Origin: Asparagopsis taxiformis
Taxonomy: Eukaryota; Rhodophyta; Florideophyceae; Bonnemaisoniales; Bonnemaisoniaceae
Reading direction: 5' to 3'
Assembly: GCA_030407315.1 (NCBI GenBank)
Contig: JALQPE010002860.1
Span: forward strand, 36,960-100,959
Length of the DNA: 64,000 nucleotides
In this document: positions 21,153 through 32,800 of the stretch, in pieces
Layout of the letters: each line of letters starts with the position of its first letter
How positions within the stretch are numbered: position 1 is the stretch's first letter
Translations under genes and position numbers: made by a program
The notes under the pieces: generated by a model
The model's input: the letters and a program-made list of their open reading frames with translations, nothing else
Database searches by the model: none
What the model was told of the DNA's origin: nothing

Positions 21153-22654
21153 GAGTGGCCTGAAATCGGAATTGACGAAAGACGTAATCGTTTTCTCTAT
21201 GACTTTCAAGATGCGAACGAGTTTGTGTTTGAGTGCTGCATCATCATTGCGTAAAACAGTATTGTGTGCAGATGCAATAATAAATAGAAAGAGGCGGGTG
21301 GCAGCTTCGACACCAAACGTGGAAGTTAAGAATTGTGCTCAGTGAGAGCGCCTGTAAGCATGACTCTGGGAACATGGGTGAGGAAGGGGCGAAAGGGATT
21401 GTGCAAGTATATTCGAACGCACGGGAGAGTGTTCTATATCCCGTATTTTCGCTCGTGATGTGAGGAGCTGGAGAGTACAGGGAAATAGAAATAGTAGTTG
21501 AATGGAGAATGTGCATGATTTAATGAGGGGGAGTGATTTGATTTGGGACGATTAGTGTGCGTGCGACATGGGCTTTGACAATACATGCGCGTATTGCAAT
21601 CTAATCTTTCAATATATGAATGAGCCGACGAACGAGCTAATAAACAAAGAAGAGAATGGATGGATGACCCGAAAAGGGCAAGGTCGAACACGTAGATCAG
21701 TGCTCGGAGCTGGGGTGGAGAGCGGTCTTCAGTTCATGCAACATTGAATACAACAAAGGAGAGCGAACAAAATATGTACCATGGCTGTACAGAACAACGT
21801 GCTGGAGATTGCAAACCGCCTCGCCAGGTTCAGAACACTCCGGGAAGCATTAGTTTGGATCTCATTTTTTGCTACACACGCATGCGATAAAGTTCCAAAA
21901 CATACCTCCTTTCATCTCTCCTAGCATTCATACTATACATGGATATATCTGTACTGAACCACAAGCGCGTTCTCTCTATAAGTCCTCACTACATCTTGTC
22001 ACAATGCCTCCCCTTCTTTCGTCACGATACCATGAATGAAATTTGTACAAAGAAGTAAAACTCCGCAATCATAAAGCTCTAGACTACTTGAGTGGTCTAG
22101 AGCTTTACGATGTTGAGATCTCAACACTACCGTTCACTGTCTTCATTCTATTCCCGGATCACTACAGCCATACTACCTCTCAAACCCTGACGCCTGGCAC
22201 GTAACCTGACCACACGTATGGATAATACATGTACATGTACGCAGTATTTGAGGATATCACGTATGTGTAGGTCGAACCCGTTTTGCGTTGGTCAGCCCCG
22301 TCTGCAGACATGTTGGTCATGACCAACCCACTGACTGCCCAATTACACTACAATTCATTTATGAGCTGGAATGAAATGAAAGGAGTTAAATCATTTTGCA
22401 CTGAATTGAACTGGTTGCTTCTTCCTTGTACCAACTTTCCGCTGCACGTATACTACTCTGTACTATGTCATACTTCTGACAATATGTGAAATGACGTAAA
22501 TTTTCGCAGACGCTCATATCTCATCCCCCACCGCCCACCGCATTGCAGTGACTGTAACAACATTATTTGTGGCGTATGATCACATTTCTCCAATAGGACA
22601 TGTGTTCATGGGCACGTAGTCCACTGTCCATCCCAATAATTCTCCTTCCAGCTC
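21153..22654. other. 1.5 kb without genes inside the CACTA-like element
   Basis: Only short, unsupported ORFs. A small hairpin with 13-bp arms lies at about 22074-22110 (TAAAGCTCTAGAC...GTCTAGAGCTTTA). Nothing else recognisable. Confidence 0.5.
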
Positions 22655-23545
22655 GTACACCGTCCTCGGCATAGTGCACGTGACATTTGCCATGCCAAAA
22701 TAATACCGGGTATAGTTTTTGGGCGTACTAGGCCAAGTGCAACCTCGCCATTGGCTGGTAATTTCCAACGAAATTTCAGCCAATGAAAATCGTGCACCTG
22801 GCATTTGCAAGGCCAAAATAATACCGGGTATAGTTTTTGGGCGTACTAGGCCAAGTGCAACCACGCCATTGGCTGGTAATTTCCAACGAAATTTCAGCCA
22901 ATGAAAATGGAGCAACTGGCATTTGCCATGCCAATATATTACCCAGTAATCTTTTTGGTCGGACTAGGCTGACTAAAGCAGCACCATAGGATGAGGATGT
23001 CCAGCAAATTTGCAGCGAGTGAGAATAGTGCACCTAGCATTTGCTACGCCAAATTAATATCCGGTATTATGTTTAGTTAGACTAGGCCAGGCTCAGCCAA
23101 AAACCTTGTCTGGGGATATCCAGGCAACTTGGAGCCAGTGCCAATAGTGGAGCTAGCCTTTGCCATGCTAAATTAATACCCGGTATTAAGTTTAGTTAGA
23201 CTAGGCCAGGCTTAGCTAAAAACTAGTCTGGGGAACTCCAGGCAACTTGGAGCCAGTGCCAATAGTGGAGCTAGCCTTTGCCATGCTAAATTAATACCCG
23301 GTATTATGTTTAGTTAAACTAGGCCAGGCTCAGCCACACGATAGGCTGGGGATATCTAGCCAATTTTCAGCCAATGAAAATCGTGCACCTGGCATTTGCC
23401 ATGCCAAAATAATACCGGGTATAGTTTTTGGGCGGACTAGGCCAAGTGCAACCTCGCCATTGGGTGGGAATTTCCAACGAAATTTCAGCCAATGAAAATG
23501 GAGCGACTGGCAGTTGCCACGCAAGAATATTTACGGAGTAATTTT
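22655..23545. repeat. tandem array of ~118-bp hairpin satellite, about 7-8 units
   Basis: Units recur at about 118 bp. Each has CAGCCAATG...CATTGGCTG outer arms, TGCACCTGGCA/TAGGCCAAGTGCA middle arms and a central AATA(C)CCGGGTAT(T) palindrome. Centres lie near 22700, 22817, 22934 (degenerate), 23053, 23174, 23293, 23408 and 23525 (degenerate). Three inner units (23050-23330) form a subfamily with TTAATACCCGGTATTA and GTTTAGTTAGACTAGGCCAGGC. There are no unique spacers, so this is a satellite and not a CRISPR. Confidence 0.88.
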
Positions 23546-23878
23546 TGTTGCGCTGAGATGGCTAAGTAGAGGAGCTCCAGTGGCCAAGACGGGGTTATTG
23601 AGCTGCAGCAGATCGATTGAAATGGTGTGTCAACTAAGTCTGCAGCTTAACGAAAGTAGAGAAGAGACGAAGGCGGGACGTGTATGTAGTGGAGTTCTGC
23701 AATAGTAGGCTAGCTTAGCCTTAATAGCTATTAATGGAGGAAAGAGAGAGAGAGAATCGTGAGTACTATGTAAGCGGTAGAAACTAAGTCGCAGAAATCG
23801 GTATAGGATATATTTCCTGCCATCGGAACGATTCCCCTCACTACAGGCATCCATACGTTTATAGAGCCGGGCTGCCAT

Positions 23879-25307
23879 CTAGACCTCTTGTCTGGAGCTA
23901 TTAGCTGGACGTCTTTCACCCGAATTTGTTCGCGATATAGCTGCATGTTCAGAGCGTCCTTTCTTCAGATGTCTGTTCACGAGTAGTAACCCTTCGAATG
24001 TGCTCCCGTCAGACATAAATTTTGGCCGAAACAGAGTGATAGCGTCACCTGCCCGAATATCATTGTTGCAATGTTCTCCGTCGAGCGTTGTGGTGGAGAC
24101 GACACGCCTCGCGTTTCTTTTCTCGGTTGCTTGCATTGCATCGAGTTGCGGGCCTATCACACCTTCCATATTTAATTCTTGTTGTTCTTCTCCGATTGCA
24201 AGAAGCTATAGCTTCTATTCTCCAGTCACTCCTTGCTGGAAAACTTCTTCTGCTCCTAGATTTCTTTCCAGTTTCGATGTTCTTTCCCTGATTCGTTCTG
24301 GCTCCTCCCAGCTTAGCTACCAGCTGGTAAGAGGCCCTAGAGCCTCTTGATTTGTCGTCGGCATACATATGATCCTCAACTCGTCTCCATGTCGGGCGTA
24401 TACCTTTCTGTGCATCTTTTGACCGTCATGATCTGATGCACTTACCGAAATGCGATGGAATGGGTCATTCAGAACAGCTGAACGGCATTTGACAATGAAA
24501 GAGTTTTCAATACTTTCTGAAGCAATTTGATATGCTTCATCTTCCCTTTCATCACTATTATCCCTTTTACTAGACTTTATGCAGTCCAGAATGGGTCCGG
24601 TCTGTATATCCCTTTCCGCCCATGTGCTCGGTAGCACGACTCGTACCGATGTAGTACAATGAGCTCTACGGCTACTAGACAGTCCTGGAGACATCTTTCC
24701 AAGCCTAGAGCCGCTTCTTGTTACATCTATTTCACACGTTGTATCCATGATTTGTGGGAAACATGTTTTCTGAATGAACGGTAAAATGACTTTCCTCATG
24801 TACGAGTCGCTAGGTGCTTGATCCGAAATGTCCCGCTTGAAATTAGACATCTCACGCATACCTTCATAGTCCTTGCGTTTCATCCGTAGCGTTCCACTAA
24901 CTTAGTATTGCATAAAGCAATATTATTGCAGAGAATACTGGCCAGGTCAGCAGTTTATCCACAAGTCCGCGGTCATCTTCCGCTGCCTCTTCTCCGTCGT
25001 GGTCATCACAGCTCTCGGCCGAGCTTTCCTCAGAGCCTATCGTTTCTTCTTCTCTGGTAACTTTTCCAGCCTCAAAAAATCCAATGTGCTCTTCTCCATT
25101 GGCACTAGAAATATTCTCGTCTTCAGCAGATGCTTTTCCGACGTTTTCGTCCGGTATATCGGCGTGAACCTCGAATGTTTCGTTCGAAACTAACGGGGTT
25201 TCCCCATTTTCGTGCCTTGTCCCACTTTCGTATGGGATTGGCAATGATTCAAACCTTCTCCGGGTTCTTCGAGGTGTATCTTTCTTCCGAACAGCTGTTC
25301 GTTTCAT
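23879..25307 (-). pseudogene. decayed TNP2-like (CACTA/KDZ group) transposase, N-terminal part
   Basis: Homologous to the N-terminal portion of the 34291-38093 transposase. The ATG at 25307 gives a basic N-terminus (RKKDTPRRTRRRFESL). After a one-base frame change at about 24890 it continues with PSDSYMRKVILPF, VRVVLPSTWAERDIQTGPI and ENSFIVKCRSAVLNDPFHRI. A stop at 24317 and several more follow, then the same frame resumes (GDAITLFRPKFMSDGSTFEGLLLVNRHLKK) to a final stop at 23879. The DDE catalytic part is absent. This is the element's own transposase relic, lying inside the CACTA-like ends, and it could not act without a helper copy. Confidence 0.78.
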
Positions 25308-26145
25308 CTCTTCTCTTTGGATTCGAGAGAACCTTGCACAAATTGTGGATTAATGTCAACTAGTAGGCAACTAATAAGATGGTATCCGTCTCTTTTTAAC
25401 CAGGCCACTGTAATAGTTTATGGTACCTATATTTTCTTACCGTTACATCTTATCGAAAACTTCACACTGACTAGTGTCCTACCTAACTCAAGGAACAGGT
25501 GACTTGATTTCCCATGTTGGGTTCTTCAGCGATCTTTAATGCCTCCAACGATTCCTGCTTCCTTTTCTGAATGAAATACACGAATCATTTACAATTTAGC
25601 TTCAGTACATGGTATAATAGGCCTCAATAGTAATCTTGTTATGGTAATAAACTATATATAGATGAGAACACGGTTGCAATTCTCTTTCGGATTGTCTACT
25701 ACTCTAATTTACAGCATTTATTCGATGTTTCTCCTTCAGTATGCAGCTAAACATCAATACCAAGACTTTTAGGTTGGTTTGACATTGCGTAGGGGCATGA
25801 TTTCTATTTCTGCTAATTTATCACGTCCAGAAAATTTGACAGATCATCCGCTGCCAAATCATCTGCCACATCATCGTCTGCCAAATCATCTGCCTTCCAG
25901 TTACGACGAGGTCATTTTGAGTGGATGAGCTGTCTATTTAAGGCTGTTGATGCGCGACGTATAGGACCATTTCATCATCCGGGTATCATGAAGATGACAG
26001 GTAAGGCTGGTACGTTGTCGAGTAGGTATCTTTCCCCTCTCTCATTTCTTTCCACATGCTTTCCATGAAAGATAGTGCACTAACCATAAATATCGTTCTT
26101 CGCTGATCCTATTCTAGTCTATTGATTGCAAATGATTCTGGTATA
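25308..26145. other. no gene seen; short direct repeats
   Basis: About 840 AT-rich bases. A short run of CATC-TCTGCCAAATCATC direct repeats lies at about 25845-25895. No credible ORF. Confidence 0.4.
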
Positions 26146-26213
26146 GGTATTGGTTGTGGGTTGGAATGGAGAAAGCTTGCAAGCTTTCTCCATTCCAACC
26201 CACAACCAATACC
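26146..26213. repeat. perfect 68-bp palindrome (no spacer)
   Basis: Two 34-base arms, starting GGTATTGGTTGTGGGTTGG, meet at GCTTG/CAAGC without a mismatch or loop. Such sequences extrude as cruciforms and are usually lost quickly, so the palindrome is young, recently repaired, or a folding artefact of sequencing. Confidence 0.9.
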
Positions 26214-26744
26214 TTTGCACGCAAAAATAGTTCAATGATGGTAAGTTTGTTCATTCCACACATACTCATGTTCTTCTCATCCTTTACAATACTTTTCTAT
26301 ATCCGATTGCTAACCTGTTGCAAATCATCTGTAATGGTGTTTATTTCCCTCCTGTCTGAACATCACATGGAGTGTTGAAACAGCAAGGAACTCGATTTGC
26401 TTGCACAATAGTCCTGGTTGTAGAGATAGTAAGATTTTAGATACGATAGTTCGATTTTATGAGTAGTCTAGTCTAATAATAGAACTGAAACAATCCTTCA
26501 GGCATCTTTTACCTTGCTACATAAAAATTCTGACATCCTTTTAAACACACTTGGTTATCCCTATACATTTCTATGAAGATCACCGAGAGAGATACTCCAT
26601 TCTGCCCGACATTTCGTAGCCAAATGCCTAAACATGCGGCTGGAATGGCATTTCCACCTGATTCTATCGCCCTGAACATCAATTGTAGGCACTAGAAAGT
26701 ATTACCCTAGGCGTCATATTCTACTACTTTCCCGTTCTGTCCGA

Positions 26745-27900
26745 GTCAGTACCGCCAGGCACTACAATTTACTGGTTCAGTATAGACTTCCCGGCAGTAA
26801 ATTGTACTGTCTCAAGCACTAGTTCCAGGTAGTGAAACGTACTGCCACAGGTAGCACTTCCAGGTAGTACACTGCACTGCCACAGGCAGTAACTGGTACT
26901 GTCCTATGCCCCTGCCGAGGACATCACTATCAGACAGTACTTTACACTGATTTGGACAGCTCTATAATACATCAAAATCTACTACATTTTGTAGTGCTGT
27001 GGGGCAGCAATTCACATATCCTGGAGCAGTACAGCGTGGCAGTGATTTACACATACGCAAGTAGTAGAGCACGGCAGAACTTTCCACCACGGCAAGTAGC
27101 ACGGTACGGTAGCACTTTTCGTATCATAAAGCAGTACTATCAGGCAGCTTTTCCCAGAGACTATCAGCACCTCATTTCATTGCTTTCACACATTTCGTCA
27201 GACATCATAATTTACTATCCCCACTCACTTCCACAGGCAGTAGAATACACAGCCTCGAAGCATGTCTGCTGTCATCATATTCCACTGCATTACTCTACTG
27301 CCAGAACATAGACTTGTCACTACCTGTAAGTACAAAAAAAAGCAGCACCACACAGCAGCAGAAATTACTGCTTTGTCCAATAATAGAATACAGTACATTT
27401 CTCTGCCTCTGCCATGACCTGCAGGCAGTATCATACAGTACATCGGGGCACTACCTAAATATAGCAAAATGTGCTGCCGTCATTCGGGCCCGCAGCCAGC
27501 ACAGCACGCTGCCGGAAACACTAGCTTCTACTGCCACACGGTGCATCCCACGCCACCAAATAGTACTGCCGTGGGCCATATTCCTGGACAGCATATTTTA
27601 CTCCCTCCCCGTGCTGCCCAAGTCAGCACAATATACTACTTTATTTTACAGGCCAATGTAGCACAAATCACTGCCAGAAAGACAATCTAAATCCAGCAAC
27701 TATCACTTCCTCCCACCACTGCCTCACGTCATACATCCAGGCAGTACTTTCTACTGCCGTCGGCAGCACATGGCCACTGCCTCCGGGCAGTGCACTGTAC
27801 TGCCGGCAAGTAGGGCATTAATTTATATTTTTACAGTACTAAATTTTACTGCCTCAGGCAGTAAATTTTACTGCCATACAGTACTGCCCCAGGCCCGATT
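26745..27900. repeat. right subterminal repeat array of the CACTA-like element
   Basis: About 1.15 kb of GGCAGTA/TACTGCC motifs and near variants (GGTAGTA, GGCAGCA) in both orientations. They are most regular at the outer end (27790-27890), where TTTACTGCC-TCA-GGCAGTAAA palindromes match the left array. The array is longer and more degenerate than the left one. Confidence 0.82.
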
Positions 27901-27916
27901 TCAGACACAGTAGTGA

Positions 27917-28346
27917 GGGTAGGCCAGCCTGGTGCTGCGGAGAGGCTTGTTCGGTACGATGTCACGAGCGTTGCGATCATCGACCTTCTCCGCAACCTCT
28001 GCCAAGTCGCTGCCGGACGCGATGATCATGTCCGGAGGAGGCGAGCTTGGCAGAGGAGCACCAGATCCCTCGACGGCTGGCGCCGCTTCGGCAGATTGAG
28101 CCGGAAGCGGAGTTGCGGGAACGCCAGCGTCGATTGAAGGGACAACCGCGGGATCGGAAGCGGAAGGGGGGAGGGGACGGGCTTAGGTGCTGGGCTGAGC
28201 TGGGTCAGCGCTGCAGCAGCTTCGCAAACGTCCATGGGGACAGGGGGGCAGAGAAGGAGAAGGAGTGGGAGAATCGTTGTCACGGCGGCTGGCAGAGCGC
28301 ACCTAGCGGTCGAAAGCGTTGGAAGATTGTTGAGCCATTGCTTTGA
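27917..28346 (-). pseudogene. 5' portion of the interrupted ParB-dioxygenase gene, copy 1
   Basis: The minus strand from an ATG at about 28341 (MAQQSSNAFDR) encodes a Pro/Ala/Ser-rich segment (MDVCEAAAALTQLSPAPKP, SIDAGVPATPLPAQSAEAAP) and then SDLAEVAEKVDDRNARDI...RLAYP. It ends exactly at the CACTA-like element. The frame of the last ~95 codons runs straight into that of the 16146 side once the element and one copy of the 2-bp duplication are removed. There is a TAG near the start, and two frame changes lie at C-runs (about 28180 and 28240), so the copy is decayed or error-prone here. GC content and codon choice match the other half. Confidence 0.65.
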
Positions 28347-28542
28347 TGAGTGATTGAGAAACGAAGAGTGAAAGATTGAGAAAGAGAGAAGAAGATCTGA
28401 ACGACAAGCTGGTTTGCTGCGTAAGCTGAGTAAGATAGGCGAAACTCAGAGAACTGACATATTCCTATTAGTATACACCCTGGTAATGATATTCGGCGGT
28501 TGACCAATCCGAACCTTCCACATCACTTCTCGTTGTCCGACA

Positions 28543-28866
28543 ATTACAGCTCAGGCAGTTTACCAAGGATCCTTACAGCAAAGCCATCGTTACGATGACT
28601 TTGCTGTAAGGAAACGTTTCATTACAGAGGCCAGGAATTTTTTACCGGGTAAAGAAATCATGGCTACTGTAATGTTTTGTTTCCTGACAGCAAAGTCATC
28701 GTTACGATGACTTTGCTGTAAGAAAACGTTTTCATTACAGCGGCCAGGAATTTTTTTACCGGGTAAAGAAATCATGGCCACTGTAATGAAACCTTTCCTT
28801 ACAGCAAATTCATCGTAACGATGACTTTGCTGTAAGCATCCCTGGTAAACTGCTCCATCTGTAAGC
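28543..28866. repeat. foldback repeat, copy 2
   Basis: Same architecture as 11888-12207: attacag...gtttacc and ggtaaac...ctgtaag ends, three copies of the AGCAAAGTCATCGT palindrome, and TTTACCGGGTAAA cores between ATTACAG-GGCCA arms. It lies 197 bases upstream of the 5' start of the broken ParB-dioxygenase gene. Confidence 0.9.
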
Positions 28867-29406
28867 CGTTGGTCTCAACCCTCGCTCTCATTTCTGTTGT
28901 CCTCCTTCATCATCTCCACCTACCTTCCCCCTACACACCACGTCTCTAATGTCACTCTGCCCACCCTTTGGTGCATGAAATATTTTCTTACCACTGCCAT
29001 AGTCTACACATACTGCTGCCTTCATACTTCTGCATGCCTACCCTTCAATCTTTCTTCCATCTTTCTCTACCGTGCTAGGCTTAGACCATGCTCTGTGCAC
29101 ATCTGACTTACTTAATATCATTGTATAGTTAGAAACTAGAATAATAATTACATCACTAGAGTACACTGCAAATGTTAGTAACTATGGTTGGTGTGGTACA
29201 CAACACCCTACCTCCTTCATGAGTAAACTTTGCGCACAGAACCGTTCAATACCAGGTAGTGCAGCCAGCGCAAACCAGGCTTGCACGACGCAGAGTGCTC
29301 CCCAGAGCCGTCAACAGCCGTCCAAACCATCGTTGTACGATGTTCCCGGCTCCACACTTCCCTTCTCACCCTTCCCAGGGTGGGAGACCGACGAAACTCC
29401 CAACCG
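28867..29406. other. 540 bases between two foldback repeats, no gene
   Basis: No supported ORF or repeat. It separates the two ParB-dioxygenase units. Confidence 0.4.
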
Positions 29407-29644
29407 CTTACAGCCGAAGCCGTTTACCCGGGATGCTTACAGCAAAGTCATCGTTACGATGACTTTGCTGTAAGGAAAGGTTTGATTACAGTGGTGAGAA
29501 AATTTTACCGGGTAAAAAATCAGCAAGAATTTTTTACCCGGTAAAAAATTGTGGCCGCTGTAATGATTTGATTTCTTACAGCAAAGTCATCGTTACGATG
29601 ACTTTGCTGTCAGCACCCCAGCGAAACTGCATCATCTGTAAGCC
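29407..29644. repeat. foldback repeat, copy 3
   Basis: A compact version with two AGCAAAGTCATCGT palindromes around a central pair of ATTTTTTACCCGGTAAAAAAT-type cores separated by cagcaag. Ends are cttacag...gtttacc and gaaactg...ctgtaag. It lies 220 bases from the 3' end of the intact ParB-dioxygenase gene. Confidence 0.9.
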
Positions 29645-29863
29645 TTCCTCACCTCAATGTTGCAACCAAAGACGACTGCGATATTACCTTGTTCTATTCT
29701 AGTAGTGCCCGCCATAGTTTCCTCCCCTTCTCATATTAAATTGAGTATTGTATATCTCCTGACCCGTCTACATACGCAAACGTCATGTACTAGCCTAACT
29801 TTCATCGTTTACTTGAAGGCGGCCTTGATGCCTGCCATAGAATGCTATTAAGAACTAATTTCA

Positions 29864-32800
29864 TCAGATATCTAAACGCTCCCAGTAGTTGACATTGAAG
29901 GGAGGCTGTAGCAACTTCTCCCTGGAAGTTCGCAGTGATAGATGGGACCGGATAGGATGCTGGTACCTCACCGAAGAACGACCCTCCGCGAATCCCATTC
30001 CTCCGTGATACACGTCCGTTCGGCATACAAGCAGGGAATACGGTGGGATGCGCACGTTCGTCACTGGCACGCGGTACTTGTCTTTCGCTGGATGACTTAG
30101 GCACACATGGCTGAACTTGGCGATACGAATGATGAACCCATCCGCACCAGCAGCCATCATGAAATATGATGGCGAGTTGAGAGGACCAGTTCCAGTTCCC
30201 TCACGGACGGGAACATCGGTATGCATAAGTTGCTCCTGACTACCTTCTGCGGTCAAAATCAGACGAAGACCCGTTTCTGGAAAGACCACCGCTTCTTCTC
30301 TTCCAAACCCGAGCTTCAGGTTCTCCGCACAAATCGCCTTACCTAGCTCCAGAATCAGCTTGTTCCTGTACTGCCGCGCGCTTTCTTGCTCAAGGTCATC
30401 GCAGATGCTTTTCCGGTCCGTCTTGAATACACCAGTGCTGTCTTTCGGTCGAAGTGGTTTCCACGGGTTCTTCTGACTTGCACTTGAGCCACTTGTAGTA
30501 CCTTGGAATGTGCTGGCCATCTGTGTGAATAACTCGTGCGTAGCTGCTCCCACTGTAGTAGAAGAGAAAATGTCTTGCAACACCACGTAGCCAAGCTCGT
30601 CGATCATTCTTCTCTGGTAGCTGAAGTATTGTTGGCTTTCACAAGAACCGAGGGGACATACCAAAGTAGAGTAGCCTGCAGCTGCTTCCATTATCTCCGT
30701 CCGGATTGTATCAATGTCTTCTTCTGTGATATAATACTTCATTCTCGAGTTGGAAGGAACGCATAAAGGCAGCTTCTCAGGTATCTCCTCTGCGAATGTG
30801 CGGTCTGGAAGGGAGTTTCCTTGCTCGTCAGTGAAGAGTGGTGCTTCTTCTCCAGTCGTTCGTTTTCTTGCATTGACTCTACTCTTCTTTTCCCGGGGAG
30901 GCCCAATCTCAATGTTGTCATCCGGCGTATTGGGCTCAGAAAACTTCGCGCTAGTATCTTCCCTTCTTCGCTTCTTATCCAACCTGGACTCGTTTTCATC
31001 GCCGCTTCCACCAGAGCTCCTGCTTCTTCCCGAATTCTCCTTGTCCACTTCGGCCGGGCTAGTGCTGTTAGTTTCTGGTGTCCTGATTCGAAGTTTCAAT
31101 ATCACAGAGCGGTTCTGCGCATCTCCAGCTTGTTGTCCAGGCGTGTCTATGTCCATGCGACCACTATTGTCCAAGTTGATATCCAGACTTTGCGTATCGC
31201 CGCTTTGTTTCCTTCCCTGAGGAAGATCTTCTCTGACAATCCTTCCCGGCGAATTATCCCTGGGACGACTTTCCCGCTCTGCCCTTGAAGCTGAAAGACG
31301 TTCTTGTTCTTTTTGGAGAACAGCAAGACGTTCTGCTTCCCTCTTCTCAGCTGCTGCAAGACGTGTGGCAGGACGTTCCTGTCCTCCCTCTTTTGCTGCG
31401 GCAGGACGGTCTTCTGCTTCTTTCGGGGTGCTCAGAGGTGCCTCTTCTATTGCTTTCGTCGCGACAGCAGGAATCACTTCTTCAGCCACCACATTTGGAG
31501 TAATTTCCTGTTCTTCCTCCACAACAGCAGAAACTTCCTGCTCTACTTGGGCTTCGGCAGATACTCCTTCTTCTGCTTGAACAGGACCAGGAGTTTCCAT
31601 CGAAGTATTTCCCTGTTCTGCGGCAGTAGGTGCTTCTTCCTCCTCTTCTGCTTTGGCGCCAGCAACAAGTGCTTTTTCTATTTCTCCAGGGGTCATGCGA
31701 TTCCGTTCCCTCTCCTCCTCCGCTTTCGTCTCCTGCATTGCCTTTGTCCCGGTAGCATATTCCAGTTTGTCGTAAAAACTGTTTGTAAACATCCCGTTCT
31801 TGGTTCTCAGACTGCTTCTGTCTACCACGTCGTCATGAAAGTCGACAAGGACGAATACAATGCGCTCTCCAATGCGATGATCATTATCCCCGACCTCCTT
31901 CGCGTTTTCTGCTGCCAAATCCGTTCGCACGAATTCCTCCATCGTTGCAGAGTTCAACCACTTGCGGACGACCTCTGCCATATCATAGATGGCCAACAGA
32001 GCCAGTAGCCAAGTGCGCATCGTGAACGGGCTTCCGCTTCCGATATTTCTGACAAGTCCTCTCTTCCTCCTCATCCTTGTCCACGACGCTGTCATCTCGA
32101 GCACAAACCACTGGAACCACTCCTTATCGCGCGTCCCGCGTCCGTCCGTGCCATTGCGGAATATTGCGTTATTGACAAGATCGAGCACGCACCCGTACAT
32201 ATCGGCAGAGTCAATTCGAGAAAAGTCCGGATCTCTTCCCTCGGTTCTTGCATCCTCGATTTCTCTGTTCCTATCCAAAGCATTGTAAACGCTAGGGATA
32301 GAGCTCCAGTACACGAAAGCAACGCTGTCTGTGCGATTGAACCCCTTCGCAATGTTGATGTACTGCCTATACGAGTTCTCCGAACGGTTCCTGTCGGACG
32401 GCAGAATATAGCTCACTTCTTTCAGAATAGGAATAAGCCGGACAACAGGAAGATCCATCTGGTTGGAAAACCTGAGAAACTCTATGACCGCACAGACATT
32501 GTCGGCAATGCTCACAGAAGCGACATCGTGAGTTTGTATATTGGCTTCGAGAGACAGTTTCAGAACCTCCAGCGCATCGAAAATTAGACGCCCGTTCGGC
32601 GCAATCAACTGTTGTACCCAAACCAATTCCAAGGAATCCCTGTTCTTTCCTGAGTACTTCTCCAGGCATAGTTGCAGAGCAGCTATGCGATGAGAGCCAT
32701 CGATGCAGTAAAACTCGTCTCCTTCGTTATCTTCCATTTTGCAGACTGTAATCATAGTTCCAGTGGTAGAGAAACCTCTATCCATGAAAATGCTGGCCAG

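Larger units (their letters stand above)
16147..27916. mobile_element. CACTA-like (EnSpm) DNA transposon, 11.77 kb, inserted in the ParB-dioxygenase gene
   Basis: The left end reads CACTACTGAGTTTGAGATC and the right end, reverse complemented, reads CACTACTGTGTCTGAAATC. These are imperfect terminal inverted repeats beginning with the CACTA signature. Both ends run into dense short subterminal repeats (GGCAGTA/TACTGCC), as is usual for CACTA elements. The flanks share a 2-bp AG duplication. Removing the element plus one AG rejoins the interrupted host gene in frame (...RLAYP then GTVPIP...). Inside are a 400-aa family gene, Tudor-like relics, palindromic satellites and a decayed TNP2-like transposase. 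CACTA elements usually make 2-3-bp duplications, so this fits. Element identity rests on ends, arrays, in-frame repair and the internal transposase relic. Confidence 0.82.

Noticed and set aside
22655..23545. Regularly spaced repeats resembling a CRISPR array
   Set aside because: Units of about 118 bp repeat in full with no unique spacers and no cas genes; surroundings are eukaryotic. It is a satellite.
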